From: Liriodendron chinense
Taxonomy: Eukaryota > Streptophyta > Magnoliopsida > Magnoliales > Magnoliaceae
Length of the DNA stretch: 64,000 nt
Direction of reading: 5' to 3'
Assembly (NCBI GenBank): GCA_003013855.2
Contig: ML058586.1
Span: forward strand, 4,020,196 to 4,084,195
A program made the translations under genes and the position numbers. A model generated the notes under the pieces. It was not told where the DNA came from, made no database searches, and was given only the letters and a program-made list of their open reading frames with translations. Below are positions 36,492 to 47,794 of the stretch, one piece after another; positions within the stretch are counted from its first letter, which is position 1, and each line of letters opens with the position of its first letter.

Positions 36492-37031
36492 GGGCGCGAC
36501 TTGGCGTGAGACCCCGGAACCAGGATGTGGGTGGGACCCTGAACCTAGGAGCCACCTCGGTATATTTGTTGTATATCCATGCCGTCCATCTGTTTCTTCA
36601 GATTATTTTAGGACAATGTCCAAAAAATGAAGCACATAAAAAGTTTAGGTGGACCACACCACAGGAAGCAGTGCTCATTGAACTGCTACCATTAAAAACT
36701 TCCTGGACTTCCTGGAGTCCTCCATAATGTTTATTGACCATCCAATCTGTTCATTAGGTCACGTAGGGAGGGATGAAATGAAAAAACAAATATCAGCTTG
36801 ATAGAAAACTTTTATGACCCACAAAAGATTTTTAATGACCATTAACCAGTTTTTCTTATGTTGTGGTCCACTCGAAATTTGCATCTATTTATTTTAGGTA
36901 CAATGGCATAAAATAAGCCGAAAAAGAAGATAAACGGCTTAGATATACAATTCACATATATAGAGGTGGGCTCCTACGGTCAGGGTCCCAGCCACATCGC
37001 TGGTTCCGGGGTCTCACCCAAGTCGCGTCCC
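36492..37031. mobile_element. Non-autonomous Mutator-like element (W core), recent, with empty site
   Basis: 540 bp with terminal inverted repeats of about 50 bp (one end GGGCGCGACTTGGCGTGAGA, inner part 'ccccggaaccag'). Flanked by the 9-bp duplication GTGTGAAAC (36483-36491, 37032-37040). Unit 1 shows the uninterrupted site ('agggtgtgaaatatgggcac', near 16625) and unit 2 a variant of it (34150), so insertion followed the triplication. The interior is a W foldback core ('catgccgtccatctg', 'gtggaccacaccacagg', 'ttgtggtccactcgaaat'). No coding capacity. Confidence 0.92.
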
Positions 37032-37735
37032 GTGTGAAACATGGGCACCTGACGTATGGGGGCATCCGAGCAAGGGTCTTCGTCCTGTACTTTATTTTTT
37101 CGTGGTTGAGCTTTTTCTCGTGCTACCGCGTCACGGATTATCAAAGCTTATTTCCACCAAGGCCTGATGAACTTCACGTGCTGTGGGCCCATGTGCGGGA
37201 CGCTGATTTCCCAAAGAGGTTGGAAGACATGGACCCAAACAAAAGAATTCTTAGTGCGTTATAGCGAGTGCAATTCTCGTGGCTCTCATTCTGTCACATG
37301 TGGCAACTTGGCCACCTTTTGATGGATCCAAGTCGTTCTTCATCAAGAGGTAATTAATCCATGTCAAAGAAACTCAGGCAGATCAGATAATCAGATGGCC
37401 AACATATATATAAAAGAAAATCGAGGAGGGTAAAGTGACCATCAGTCCTATTTTAACGCATACAAGTTGTTCATCTACTTCTAATCCAACTGAATATTTG
37501 GACAAGAGCCCTTTTGAGGTAGGACGCACCTCACGAGCTGGCTTGGATTGCTTCCACGTGTGCCTTTTTTTTTTTACTATAAGTGACAGCAAGCAAATGC
37601 CTAAATAATTGCACCGAGGCTCTCTCTCTCTAATTGGACGGTACCAGTGAATTTATCCAAAAAAGAAACAAACAAATTCTAAGGGAAGGCTAGACCTTAA
37701 CCTCTCGAAGAGAAATTTTTTATCCTAATGATCCT

Positions 37736-38872
37736 TCCACCTTAAAATATTTGGGTTTTCCTTTCATTCAAGATCATGTGACCTTACCATTAGCTTGGAT
37801 AGCTAATAAACATTATGGTTGACCTTAAACAGTAGCCATCATTATCCCCACAGCTTCTGTAGTGTGGTTAGCTTGAGCTTTGGATGAACCTACTTTTAGG
37901 CTCATGCCCTAAAATGATCTGACGAAAGGAATGGACACAGCTGATAAAATACAAACATCATAGTAGGCACACAAGGCTTTTCCACATAAACACAGTACCG
38001 ATGGTGTATTCATATCCAGATTCACCACCATGATCGGTGTGTTTTACTCACGCTGTCCATACATTTTGTCATTTCAATTTAGGGCGTGATTCAAAATCTG
38101 ATGCAGATCCAAATCTTAGATGGACCACACCATATATAAAGGTGACAAGTTGATGGTGATGTATGTTCAATCACCCAATTTAGAATACCTTCAAAAGTTT
38201 TGGTTGAATCTGATATTTAATTTTTTCCCCTTAATTCAGGTTTGTGTGATGTAATCTCTTGGTTGGATGGCAAATAAACATTACTGCAGGCATTAGGAAG
38301 TTTTTAATGCTGGGCATACAATTGTTTCCCATAATGTCGTCCACTTGAGATTTGGATCTGCCTCTTTATTAGCTCATGCCCTAGAATCATCAGTAAATTT
38401 GATGGTTGGCCTGGACAAAACACATACATCATGGTGACGACCACATGGTTTTTCTTGTAGCACACAATACTGAGGTAGGTGCTTGTGCCATAGCAAGCAG
38501 TCTGCAGTCCAGCCAAAAGTGCACCCATGAACTTGACAACCCTCAATCCAAAGGTTCATGGTTCACTTATCCAAACCATTGACCTATTTGAAACCATGGA
38601 TGAGCCATGCACAGTTTAGCTCTTGTAACTGAGGTTACGCATATGAATGAAAATTTAATTCTTGTGGCCAACATTAGGTCATCTCAATTTTTACGTCATG
38701 AGGCTGACGTTAGACCATATTAACTTTGAATCATGAAACATGCATAGTGGGGTCCACTTGCTGAATAACTTGAAATTTTGGACAAACTTTCTGCAATGTG
38801 TGTCCTGCATGTGACATGGGACATCCGCGGTTCCCTATTACTCTCATGTTGACTAAGGAGCAGACTAGGTTC
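37736..38872. repeat. W-family copies, one half and one nearly complete
   Basis: Half a core at about 37756-37980 and a fuller copy at about 38014-38460 ('accatgatcggtgtg', 'gatggaccacaccatat', 'cttggttggatggcaaataa', 'cacatacatcatggtgacg'). From 38460 to 38872 I see nothing recognisable. Confidence 0.65.
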
Positions 38873-39337
38873 CGCCCTTACCGTGGGGCCCACCTTGATG
38901 TATGTATTCTATATCTACTCCGTCCATCTGTTTTTCCACATCAATTTAGGGCATGAGCCCAAAAACGAAGTAGATCCAATTCTCATGTGTACCATACCAT
39001 GTGAAACAGTGGTGATTGACCATTAATGGGCCACAAAATGTTTGGATCGAGCTAATATTTGTTTTTTTTTTTTTTTTTTCTTTCATCTAGATTTATGTGA
39101 CCTTATCAACAGGTTGGATTGCATGTAAACATTATGGATACATTACCATAGGCCCTAGGAAGTTTTTAATGGCAGGGAGTTCAATCACCACTGTTTCCTA
39201 TATTATGGTCTACCTGGCACTTGGATCTTCTTCGTTTATGGGTTCATTCCCTAAATTGATCTGGAAAAACGGATGGACGGCGTGGATATATAATAAATAT
39301 ATCATGGTGGGCCCCATGGTAAGGGCTACCCTGTATT
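38873..39337. repeat. W-family repeat just upstream of gene B
   Basis: Runs from 'cccttaccgtggggcccacc' to its inverse 'ggtgggccccatggtaaggg'. It contains the usual inner landmarks ('actccgtccatctgttttt', 'ttggatcgagctaatattt', 'ggatggacggcgtggatat'). It ends about 155 bp before the TATA box of gene B. I could not define a target duplication. Confidence 0.75.
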
Positions 39338-39490
39338 GGGTGAGGCGGGGGCCGCACCTAATTCGCTTCGGGTGACGAATAGCCGTCACTGTGTGGCCTT
39401 CATTCGAAATGGCTTCTCTCCCTACATATTTTCTGGTGTAGAAAATTACACGAAAGTCACACTCCGACCACGTATCGTGGGATGAATGCC

Positions 39491-39497
39491 TATATAA
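39491..39497 (+). promoter_or_regulatory. TATA box of gene B
   Basis: TATATAA, 73 bp before the start codon, which places transcription start near 39520-39530, just before the (GA)n leader. A palindromic 'ccacgtatcgtgg' with an ACGT core, a plausible bZIP/bHLH site, lies at 39468-39480. Confidence 0.65.
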
Positions 39498-39526
39498 GGC
39501 AGTTGCCATCTAAGGAAATGCTTGTG

Positions 39527-39529
<3 letters not shown>

Positions 39530-39561
<32 letters not shown>
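39530..39561. repeat. (GA)n tract in the gene B leader
   Basis: About 16 GA units ending three bases before the ATG. It probably lies in the 5' untranslated region, where GA repeats often bind BBR/BPC factors in plants. Confidence 0.85.
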
Positions 39562-39563
<2 letters not shown>

Positions 39564-39565
<2 letters not shown>

Positions 39566-41501
39566 GAAAGTGGAACAAGTTCTTCACATGAATGGAGGAA
39601 TTGAAGACAATAGCTACGCTAAGAACTCCATTCTTCAGGTATCTTCTCTCCCTCATGTTTGTGCCACGAAATGTTGTGCCTACTCTGCTGTCCTACTTAC
39701 CCCATGTGAACTAGATCTGGATCGTTCATCCATTGTATCACACTTTGTATATAACTTGGTCCAAAAATCAGGCGGGTCTACACATGTATCAAGATTTAGA
39801 CAGTAAGAAAAGGGTAACAGCAGTCTACATTTCATGTCCATGTGTGGCCCATCTGATGTCCGGACGAGCCTGATTTTCGAGTGGGAAATACAACCAAATT
39901 GATTTGGCATGATGGATGGACACAAATCTTGCATGAACATGTGAAAATTTAGGTGTGGGGTTGGATTCGTAGGTAGTAGTCCTCCCACTGGTTGTCGTTT
40001 CAGCATGAGGCTGGATGGTCTACAACATTTCAATAATAAGCTTATTTTCCAAACGTAGCGAGCGGGCCAAGCATGGTCTACGCATGGCAACGAACCCACT
40101 ACATGAATTTTAGAGTTTTAAGTAGTTGTACATTATTTTCTATGGTGGGGCTCATTTGATGCATAGGCCTTTTTTTTTTCTTATTTTTTTATTTATTTTT
40201 TGATGCATAGGTTGGATTGCATAAAATAAACCTAAAACATTATATTGACATGGATTGGCCCCAATTTTGTGGTGTCTTAGTTTCATCGTTGGATCCATGA
40301 AGATTTCATGGTGGGCCACGCATGCAACAGTTGTACAAGAAGCTTACTCTACAATCATCACAGAGGATCCTGCCTGGACTCTCTATTCTCTAATTTTTTA
40401 TCTCTTAATTATTCATTGATTTATTCCTGTGTTTTCTTTTGTAGAGGAAGGTTATATCCATGGCAAAGCCCATGATAGAAGAAGCTTTACTAGATGCCTA
40501 CTGCAAAACATTCCCACAGAGCATGGGCATTGCAGACTTGGGTTGTTCATCAGGGCCCAACACATTGATGGTCATCTCCAAAATCATGGATACCATTAAT
40601 GAAAATTGTGACCGTCTAAGCCGTCCATCACCGGAGTTGCGGGTGTACTTGAATGACCTTCCAGGGAACGACTTCAATACCGTTTTCAGGTCGTTGCCCA
40701 CTTTCTATGACAAATTGAAGGAAGAGAAAGGAGATGATTTTGGGCCATGTTTCGTTAGCGGAGTCCCAGGTTCCTTCTATGGTAGGCTTTTTCCAGGAAA
40801 AAGCCTTCACTTCCTCCATTCTTCTTACAGCCTCATGTGGTTGTCTAAGGTGTGCATCTTTGTTCATGGCACATATCTTCCGCTGCTAACATTTTAGTAA
40901 AACACTTCAGTGATAATTCACTGTATTAATTATGTTGTGGTGTCTCATTAACTTTCTACATTGATCCAGACCGTGGGCCATAGGCCTCAGGTAAATGGAG
41001 CATAACCTAAAAATCGCACTGATCAAACAAACCTAACTATCAAACTGATGGCTATAAAAATGGACCACTAAGGAATGAAATTATCTGTGGCCAAATTCAA
41101 CTGGAAATGAGACAACAATTTGGACAGTCTAGATGGCCGCAGATATTCACAAATTAAAAGAATGATGGTGAACTAATCACTCTAGCCTAGCTGAATAACT
41201 AATCAATGTTAGTGGCATCTTGATAATGGCAGGTTCCTGCAGGACTCGAGAGTGAAAATGGAGTTGCATTAAACAAAGGGAACATCTTCATGGCGAAGAC
41301 GAGTCCTCCTATCGTTTTTAAAGCGTATCTGGAGCAATTCCATAAGGATTTCTTGAAATTTCTCAAGGCCCGCGCAGAAGAGATGATTGGTGGTGGACGT
41401 ATGGTCCTAACACTTTTGGGTAGGAAGAGTGCAGATCCCTCTAGCAAAGAGTGTTGTTACATTTGGGAATTGCTGGCACAGGCCCTCAATGATATGGCCT
41501 C

Positions 41502-41556
<55 letters not shown>

Positions 41557-41564
41557 ATTCACTC

Positions 41565-41614
<50 letters not shown>

Positions 41615-42417
41615 TCTCTCAAGTATTCACTGTCTCTCTCTCTCTCTCTCTCTCAAGTATTCACTGTCGGACACACCTTTGCCATTAGACTCTCTCTCTC
41701 AACCTCAGAGTGCAGCAGCAGAGGTTCTCTGCTCGGTTCGAGTGGAGGATCCGGACTCTTCAACTATCCACTTTGCGACCCACCTTTTCCACGAAGAGAG
41801 CCTTTCGATTGTCCACTGTGGGACCCAACTTTTCCACGAAGAGAGCCATCCAAATTTGAGAGGCCACCATGCATCTCGCAAACTTTGTCTTAAGGTCTCC
41901 TATACCTATATGTGGGCCACAGTTGGATCCAGGTGGTTTTTTTTTTTTTTTTTTTGCATAGCAATCTCTTATTTATATTGAGAAATAAATAAAAAAAAAA
42001 AAAAAAAAGGGAAATCAAAGAGTTCCCTGATCTAACAAAATTTCAGGTGGGGTGCTCCCCCCTATCGGTTAACCAAAGAAAAAGAAGGATTTCCATGATC
42101 CAATGCTGGCCCACAATTGGGAGTTTTCTTTTTCTTCTTCTTCTTCTTTTCATACGGTACATGCTATGTCCCTGCTAGAAAAGGCAAAAACAATTATTCC
42201 AGGAAAAGATTCAGCTTTAAGGGAGAATGGCCTCCTTAGAATTCTCCAAAGCGAAGAACTATCTTTCCACGCTTGTTCCTCCCAGATATCACCATTTTTA
42301 CTCCTAAAACAGAACCGTATCAGTAGAATACATGGGTAATTACCTACTTATCGAGTGATCGACCATCAATGAAGATGAGCCCAAACTCAACTTTCTTTAC
42401 ATGTTAATGCAGTGTAG

Positions 42418-42468
<51 letters not shown>

Positions 42469-42945
42469 ATTTTGTAGACAGCTCTCATTTGACCAGGGAT
42501 CCGTTAACTGATATCATTTGCATCCTTTTGTCATAAATCATGAGTCAGTTTACGTTGATTGTAGGGTCTCATTGAAGAAGAGAAAGTGGATTCATTCAAT
42601 GTGCCGCAATACACACCCTCACCGCAGGAGCTCAATGAACTGATTCAAAAGGAAGGATCCTTCATTGTCCATCGGCTACAAGTCTCCCAAGTAAAGTGGG
42701 ACATCGAAGATGAAGTTGATGAAGGTTTTGCAGATGATAGGTCGGCAAGGGGACAAAAAGTGGCCCGGTATATGAGAGCTGTGGCGGAACCTTTAATCGC
42801 TGCGCATTTTGGGGAGGCAATCCTGGACGGCTTGTTTAAACGATACAGTGAGATTGTCTCTGAGCAGATGAAGAGAGAGGAAACCAAGTTCACTAACGTC
42901 AGCATTTCAATGGAAAGAAAGGGAGATGAAGATCTATGCATTTGA
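39564..42945 (+). CDS. SABATH carboxyl methyltransferase, salicylate/benzoate type (gene B, intact)
   Basis: Predicted to transfer a methyl group from S-adenosylmethionine to the carboxyl of salicylate, benzoate or a similar acid, giving a volatile ester; cytosolic, no signal peptide. Exons 39564-39638, 40445-40849, 41233-41505 and 42565-42945 make 377 aa, a normal family length. All introns are GT-AG and phase 0. Residues 1-25 hold the start motif QVLHMNGG and Gln25. SAM-binding motifs are DLGCSSGPN (56-64), NDLPGNDFN (95-103) and GSFYGR (134-139). Pocket positions equivalent to Clarkia SAMT are conserved: Tyr153, Met156, Trp157 (SYSLMWLS), Ile237-Trp238, Met321 (ARYMRAVAEP) and Phe360, favouring salicylate over jasmonate. 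The start is the family-standard ATG, 66 bp after a TATA box. An AATAAA lies 80 bp past the stop. The exact substrate (salicylate, benzoate or anthranilate) cannot be settled from sequence. Confidence 0.95.
41507..41663. repeat. Compound (CT)n array in intron 3 of gene B
   Basis: Long CT tracts interrupted three times by the same phrase 'caagtattcact' (about 41552, 41621 and 41655), so the array has grown by duplication of a larger unit. Reading exon 3 on through it gives a spurious Ser-Leu tail; the GT donor at 41506-41507 ends the exon. Confidence 0.9.
42421..42468. repeat. (CT)n microsatellite in intron 3 of gene B
   Basis: About 23 CT units with one TT interruption, about 100 bp upstream of exon 4. 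Confidence 0.95.
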
Positions 42946-43662
42946 CTCAAACAGTTACCGGAACCATGTTTGCATTTGTAACAAGGAAATGCGTTGGAGG
43001 CATTTCGGATGCAGAAAAGTAAAAAATAAATAAATGAAAGATGCAGGGATGATCAAGGGTCATGAATGTGCAAAGCGTCGGATCATCATGGGTTATTGAG
43101 TACTCCTTTTGGCGTACCTTTTCGAAGATCATTTATCTTATTAGTTTATTAGGGTTTACTTGTAGTTATTAGATGAATTTGAATCTCAAGTTGAAGATTG
43201 TTTAGGAGTTTGAGTAGGATTGAGGGCTTATACCGAGTAATCAATCTATTTATGGATATAGAGTGGATGCTTTATTCAGTTAGTAAAATGATTATGCTTT
43301 TTAACTTTTGATTATTTCTGGCTAGTTCAGTCAAAATCACTGCCGCCCATTGATCACGAGGAATAAGAAATCTTATTTGAATCTTCCGTTGATGTTGGGC
43401 TTGCCAAAGGGTATGACCAGTCAGTCATCATCCGTGTAAGACTTCTTAAGGTGGACCTAGTTGATCAATGGCTTGGATCTACTTAATGATGGATATATGG
43501 AGTCTAGCGGGGACCTCACTAAAGTTATGGTCACATTGAAAATGTGTTAGGGTGGGATGCTTCGTTACATGATATTAATAGTATTGGGATATTAACTGTG
43601 GAGTCATGAATGAAAGGAAGTTTCGACGAGTATTTTAAACGAATAAATAAAGATAAATTAAA
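42946..43662. other. 3' flank of gene B
   Basis: Probable 3' untranslated region with AATAAA at 43025-43030 and further A/T-rich signals. The remainder has no recognisable gene or repeat. Confidence 0.5.
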
Positions 43663-44290
43663 AACAAAAGATGGTCCGTCAGGAAGCTACACTTCTTCAA
43701 ATTTAGATAGAGCTTGTTTTCTTGCAAAACTTGAAGAGTCTTCCTGAGATGTTCGATATGTTCAAACTCTATTTGTTTGTATATCAATATGTTGTTGAAG
43801 TATACCACGATGAACTTGCCTATAAAAGGTTTCAAAACTTAATTCATGAGGTACATGAAAATGTTTGGTGCATTTGACAAGTCAAATGACATAACCAACC
43901 ATTCATATAATCCGTCCTTTGTTCTAAAAGTCGTCTTCCACTCATCCTTGGTGTAGATATGAATTTGATGATACCCGCTGCGTAAATTCAGCTTAAAAAA
44001 CACTCTAGACCCCTCAAACATATCGTCTAGTTGGGTATAGGAAACCTATATTTGATAATGATTTTGTTAATAGCACTGCTATCAACATACATACGTCAAC
44101 TACCATCCTTCTTTGGCGTTAATAGGGTTGGAACTGCACATGGGCTCATGCTCTCCCTGAGTAACTCTTTCTTTAATAACTCTTCAACTTGCCCTTGGAA
44201 AATTTCATTCTCTTTCAGGCACAACCAATAATGCGGCCAGTTCGATAAGCTAGCATCAAGGATGAGGTTGATGTGGTGTTATATATCCCA
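43663..44290 (-). pseudogene. Gypsy reverse-transcriptase fragment with destroyed active site
   Basis: Minus-strand frames show RT landmarks in order: PCAVPTLLTPKKDGSW near 44140, KLNLRSGYHQIHIYTKDEW near 43960, the FRTKDGLYEWLVMSF block, and IVVYFNNILIY near 43810. The last is the YxDD catalytic motif with both aspartates changed to asparagine. Stops and missing residues confirm it is dead. The right neighbour (protease and gag after an inserted LTR) has the same orientation, so it may be the pol part of the same old element. Confidence 0.85.
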
Positions 44291-44899
44291 TATTGGTAGT
44301 AGGCCATAAGGAAGATTTTTGTGTACGAAACCTCCCGAAATTGCACATTTAGGTTCACATGTAAATCGTCTTTGATTGTTGAGAGATGCATTTAAAAAAT
44401 TCATTTCTAAAATCCTAATTGCAAAGAAACTCTAAAGAACAATAATAATTAAATAAATAAATTAAACTATTAGTTTGTTTAACAAATTAAGAGGTGGTCA
44501 GTTTATGACAAGTTACTATTTTTATAATTATTATTGATTTTAATAATAAATAATTAAAATAATAAGAATAATAATAGTTACAATTAACCATTGGTATTAT
44601 TAAAGGAAGGTTAATGATAATGATAATGATAATGATTATGATATAAGTATTTCGTTTATTGAAGAAAATAAATATCGATGTTGGCATAGCACCTAATGGT
44701 GTAGACTATACTAGTTCCTTGAACTTTGTAGCCGTCCAGATCTGGTTTGGAAATAAACCAGCCGTTGGAATATGTATAATATCACTATTATTGGTTTAAA
44801 TGATATGTGCGCCCCACCTGATTGGCTGATTAGTGGAATGGGCCATTAATGGACCATTAGCCTTAGGATGACTTGCAGAAGAAAATGGATGGAGTGGAT

Positions 44900-47794
44900 T
44901 TAGCAAGGCATAACTGTAGGACCCACTTTTCTGTTGCGGGTGTGCATCAATGCTAGTGCACAAGCAATACACTAATTCAAGTAAGGTTGGTCAGCCTTGC
45001 TGACCGACTACAAGACGTAAAAAGAGGATTTTCCTCTTTCATGGAAAATTCTGCTAACAGCGGGCGAGCGCACCGCTGTCCATTTTGGGTCGAGTGTGGG
45101 CCACTCGTGATGATGAGTTTGATTGATCCAATCCGTCCATTCCACTTGCGCGTGAGGGCTGACTATAAATATGGTGGATATCTTGTCAGAAGTTCATTGA
45201 GGAAGGTGCAATGCGGGGCTGAAGTCAGGCTGTCCACATAGAAGTTGTTTTTCCAGCAGCTTGGTTTTGTCTCATTTGTGAGTGATATGGTCCACCGTTG
45301 GATGATCTAAACCGTTCATTGTGTTGTGTATGGCTCTCTGTCTAACCATGTAGATACCATTTTATGGGGGTCATTATATTCTAACAGGTTTGCAGCCATT
45401 ATATCCGTTGTTTTTCCAAAATCGGAGTTGCCAAGTTGGCAATCCGCGTCTACTCGATCCTAATCGATCTGGACCATCCATAACAACTGTAAAAACCACT
45501 CTTTTAGAAGAATCTCAGCCGCTCATTGCTATTCACGTGGATCTACCTTCTTGTATTTAAATGATTGGTGTTATTTTTTATTTTTTATTCCTCTCCTTTT
45601 CTTCCTGCTCAAGAAAACCCTAGATCTAGCTACTTCAAACTTTCCATTGTATTCCTTTCATCTCTCATTCCATCTCTGGAGATCAGAAGTTTTCCCCCAT
45701 ATACCGATCGAGTTGCTCTTCCTATCTGCCGGAGTTTAGTTGAAAACGGCCAGGCTCCGTTTTCTATCATTCTCAAGATTCATGTGACAAATCATCATCC
45801 AACAGTCCCAGATCGAAGAAAATCGATCGGATGTTGATCTGCCATGAGAGCCAAGTCGGGTAGTTGCATTGAATTAAGCTCGATTCAACCAAGTTTTAAA
45901 TCATTGGCAGCTCCTGAACTTTTCCAGGCCTCCTTTTTGCTAATCCGACAGTGAGTAGGGTGGTGGAGAATGGCGATTTGCGTAACTGGTTGAATAGCTA
46001 GGTTGTGGATCATCAAATCAAATGATCGATTTGTTGAACCGAGTCACCTTGACTGGTTGATCTTGGCTACTGAGTCGACTCAAATTCACCCATGGAGAGG
46101 TTGTTGGTTGACTTCTTCCAGCAGATTCATCAGATTTCTTTCCTATACCAAGGTAGAGATCTCTTTGTTCATCAATTGGGTTAGAGCCAAGTTGGTTGGC
46201 TTGGTTGGATCCGAGTTGATTAAGATTTAAAGAGTCTGATGGTGTTCTCTCCAATTTTCTTCTCTTGTTGCTTGAGGAGAATCCTTGGTGAGGTTCTTAC
46301 CCTTCAATCTTTCCATTTCTTTTGTTTATATATTTCTTTACTTTTATTATTTATTTACAATAATTGCTTTATTCATATGAATACTTACTCCTAAATAATC
46401 ATCTCATGATAATTGTTTTGTGATCTCAATTGTTTATGGAATGGTTTAATTCTAAATAGATCATCTTTAGTGTCATGTAGATAATGAAATTGTTTATATG
46501 TGATTTTGATGTTTTTGGAGATTTGGGTAAGAAATGATATTTAAAGTATTTTAGAGGTTGACAGTGTTTGCCATTTGAAGTTATAGAGTGGATTTTATCT
46601 TGTGGTGTCCTTGATTGGACTTAGTGCCTATTTGACTTTCGTTAGGAATATTATTTGTTGGTGTTATAAATAGACTTGTTGCCCAAGTAGCTTTGTTGGG
46701 AAGGAAACTTTTTTGTTGGAAAAAGTTGGGATAAACTTAGGATGGTAAGTTTTAATTGTAAATTATGAATAACCTCTAGTGGTAAAATATCCTAGAAGTA
46801 GAATTGATCTATTTATATTAGAATAAAATCTGTGGAACGCCTCATAGGGTCGGGGATGATGTTCTGGGATGCTATGCCTGAGCCGTCGGCCTATGTTGGA
46901 TTGCGCGCACCCCCATAGTGATTATGAGCTTTTAATTATTGATTTATTAATCGGACTAATAAAGGCTGGATGTGCATGCAAGGCTGGTTAATCATGCAGA
47001 CATGACATTTGCGGGTAATGTTGGTGACGAGCCATATTACTGTCGGTTTGATGTACATTGCATTACGGGTAACATTGGTGACGAGTCATGTTACTGTCGA
47101 TTTAAAATTTGCCAGTTGGATGTGCATCCCCAAGCTGATGAACATGTGCATGCATCCATGTATTTAAAAGATTAATGTTAATATGTGTGGAATAAATTGG
47201 GTGAATGCTGTGTTGTTTGTGATGTGGATGAAATATTATATTTGATTATATTGAATGCATTTTAGAAATTTAAATTTGTCATTATATGATTTGTTAACTT
47301 TATTATCTCCTTATCTAATTGTAGTTGTTACCTTTGGTAATCTTGGAGGGTTTTTACCTGTTATCTTTTTAAACTTGTGTAAATCATAATCTGTTATCTT
47401 TAATTAATCATTGCCTAACTGTTATCATGCTTGGTAATCTTGGAGGGTTTTTACCTCACTATGATAGCATTTTAACACTACCAAACCACATCAGTTGGTG
47501 CATGTGTCTTTGAATGCGGAGCTGGATGAATTTTGCAGTTCAAGATCATTAAAGTTGTAATTCATATATGTATTTTAATTTAATTTTGAGACATTGAATT
47601 TGTATAAGCTCTATGAGCTCCACTTGAATGTTCGTATGTATAATTGAACATTCCTTCTCTTTTGTTCCACTGTGATATTCTGTTTAAAATGAAAAAAAAA
47701 ATTTATAGTGTGATTTGAACTATCATGTAATGTTTGAACTCAGGTTTTCAGAACATAGGCTTAAAACCCAAGTAACGAAAACCGGGGCGTTACA
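44900..47794 (+). mobile_element. Family N-related LTR in inverse orientation, left end unresolved
   Basis: The right end 'gaaaaccggggcgttaca' is the inverse of the family N LTR start at 21589. The doubled 'ggtaa(t/c)(g/a)ttggtgacgag' motif at 47015-47100 and 'ctgagccgtcggcctatg' match 22190-22400 inverted. A TATA-like 'gtatttaaatg' near 45553 followed by 'aaaaccctagatctagc' may be the LTR promoter and leader. I could not find the left terminus or a target duplication. The frames at 45551-46254 are within the leader and not convincing genes. Confidence 0.6.

Larger units (their letters stand above)
34926..37735. repeat. Segmental triplication, unit 3 (partial)
   Basis: Collinear with unit 1 from 'gtaattcacgtac' (15316) to 'gaaggctagaccttaacctc' (about 17235), apart from a 540-bp MITE at 36492-37031. 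It lacks the first third of the unit. The right end fades into W-type sequence. The frame at 37034-37264 (ELHVLWAHVRDADFPKRLED) matches unit 1's equivalent but has no recognisable family and ends differently; probably non-coding. Confidence 0.8.

Noticed and set aside
41290..41893. Longer open frames extending gene B exon 3 into Ser-Leu-rich sequence
   Set aside because: The exon ends at a GT donor after MASQ, matching exon length in gene C. The extension is the CT microsatellite.
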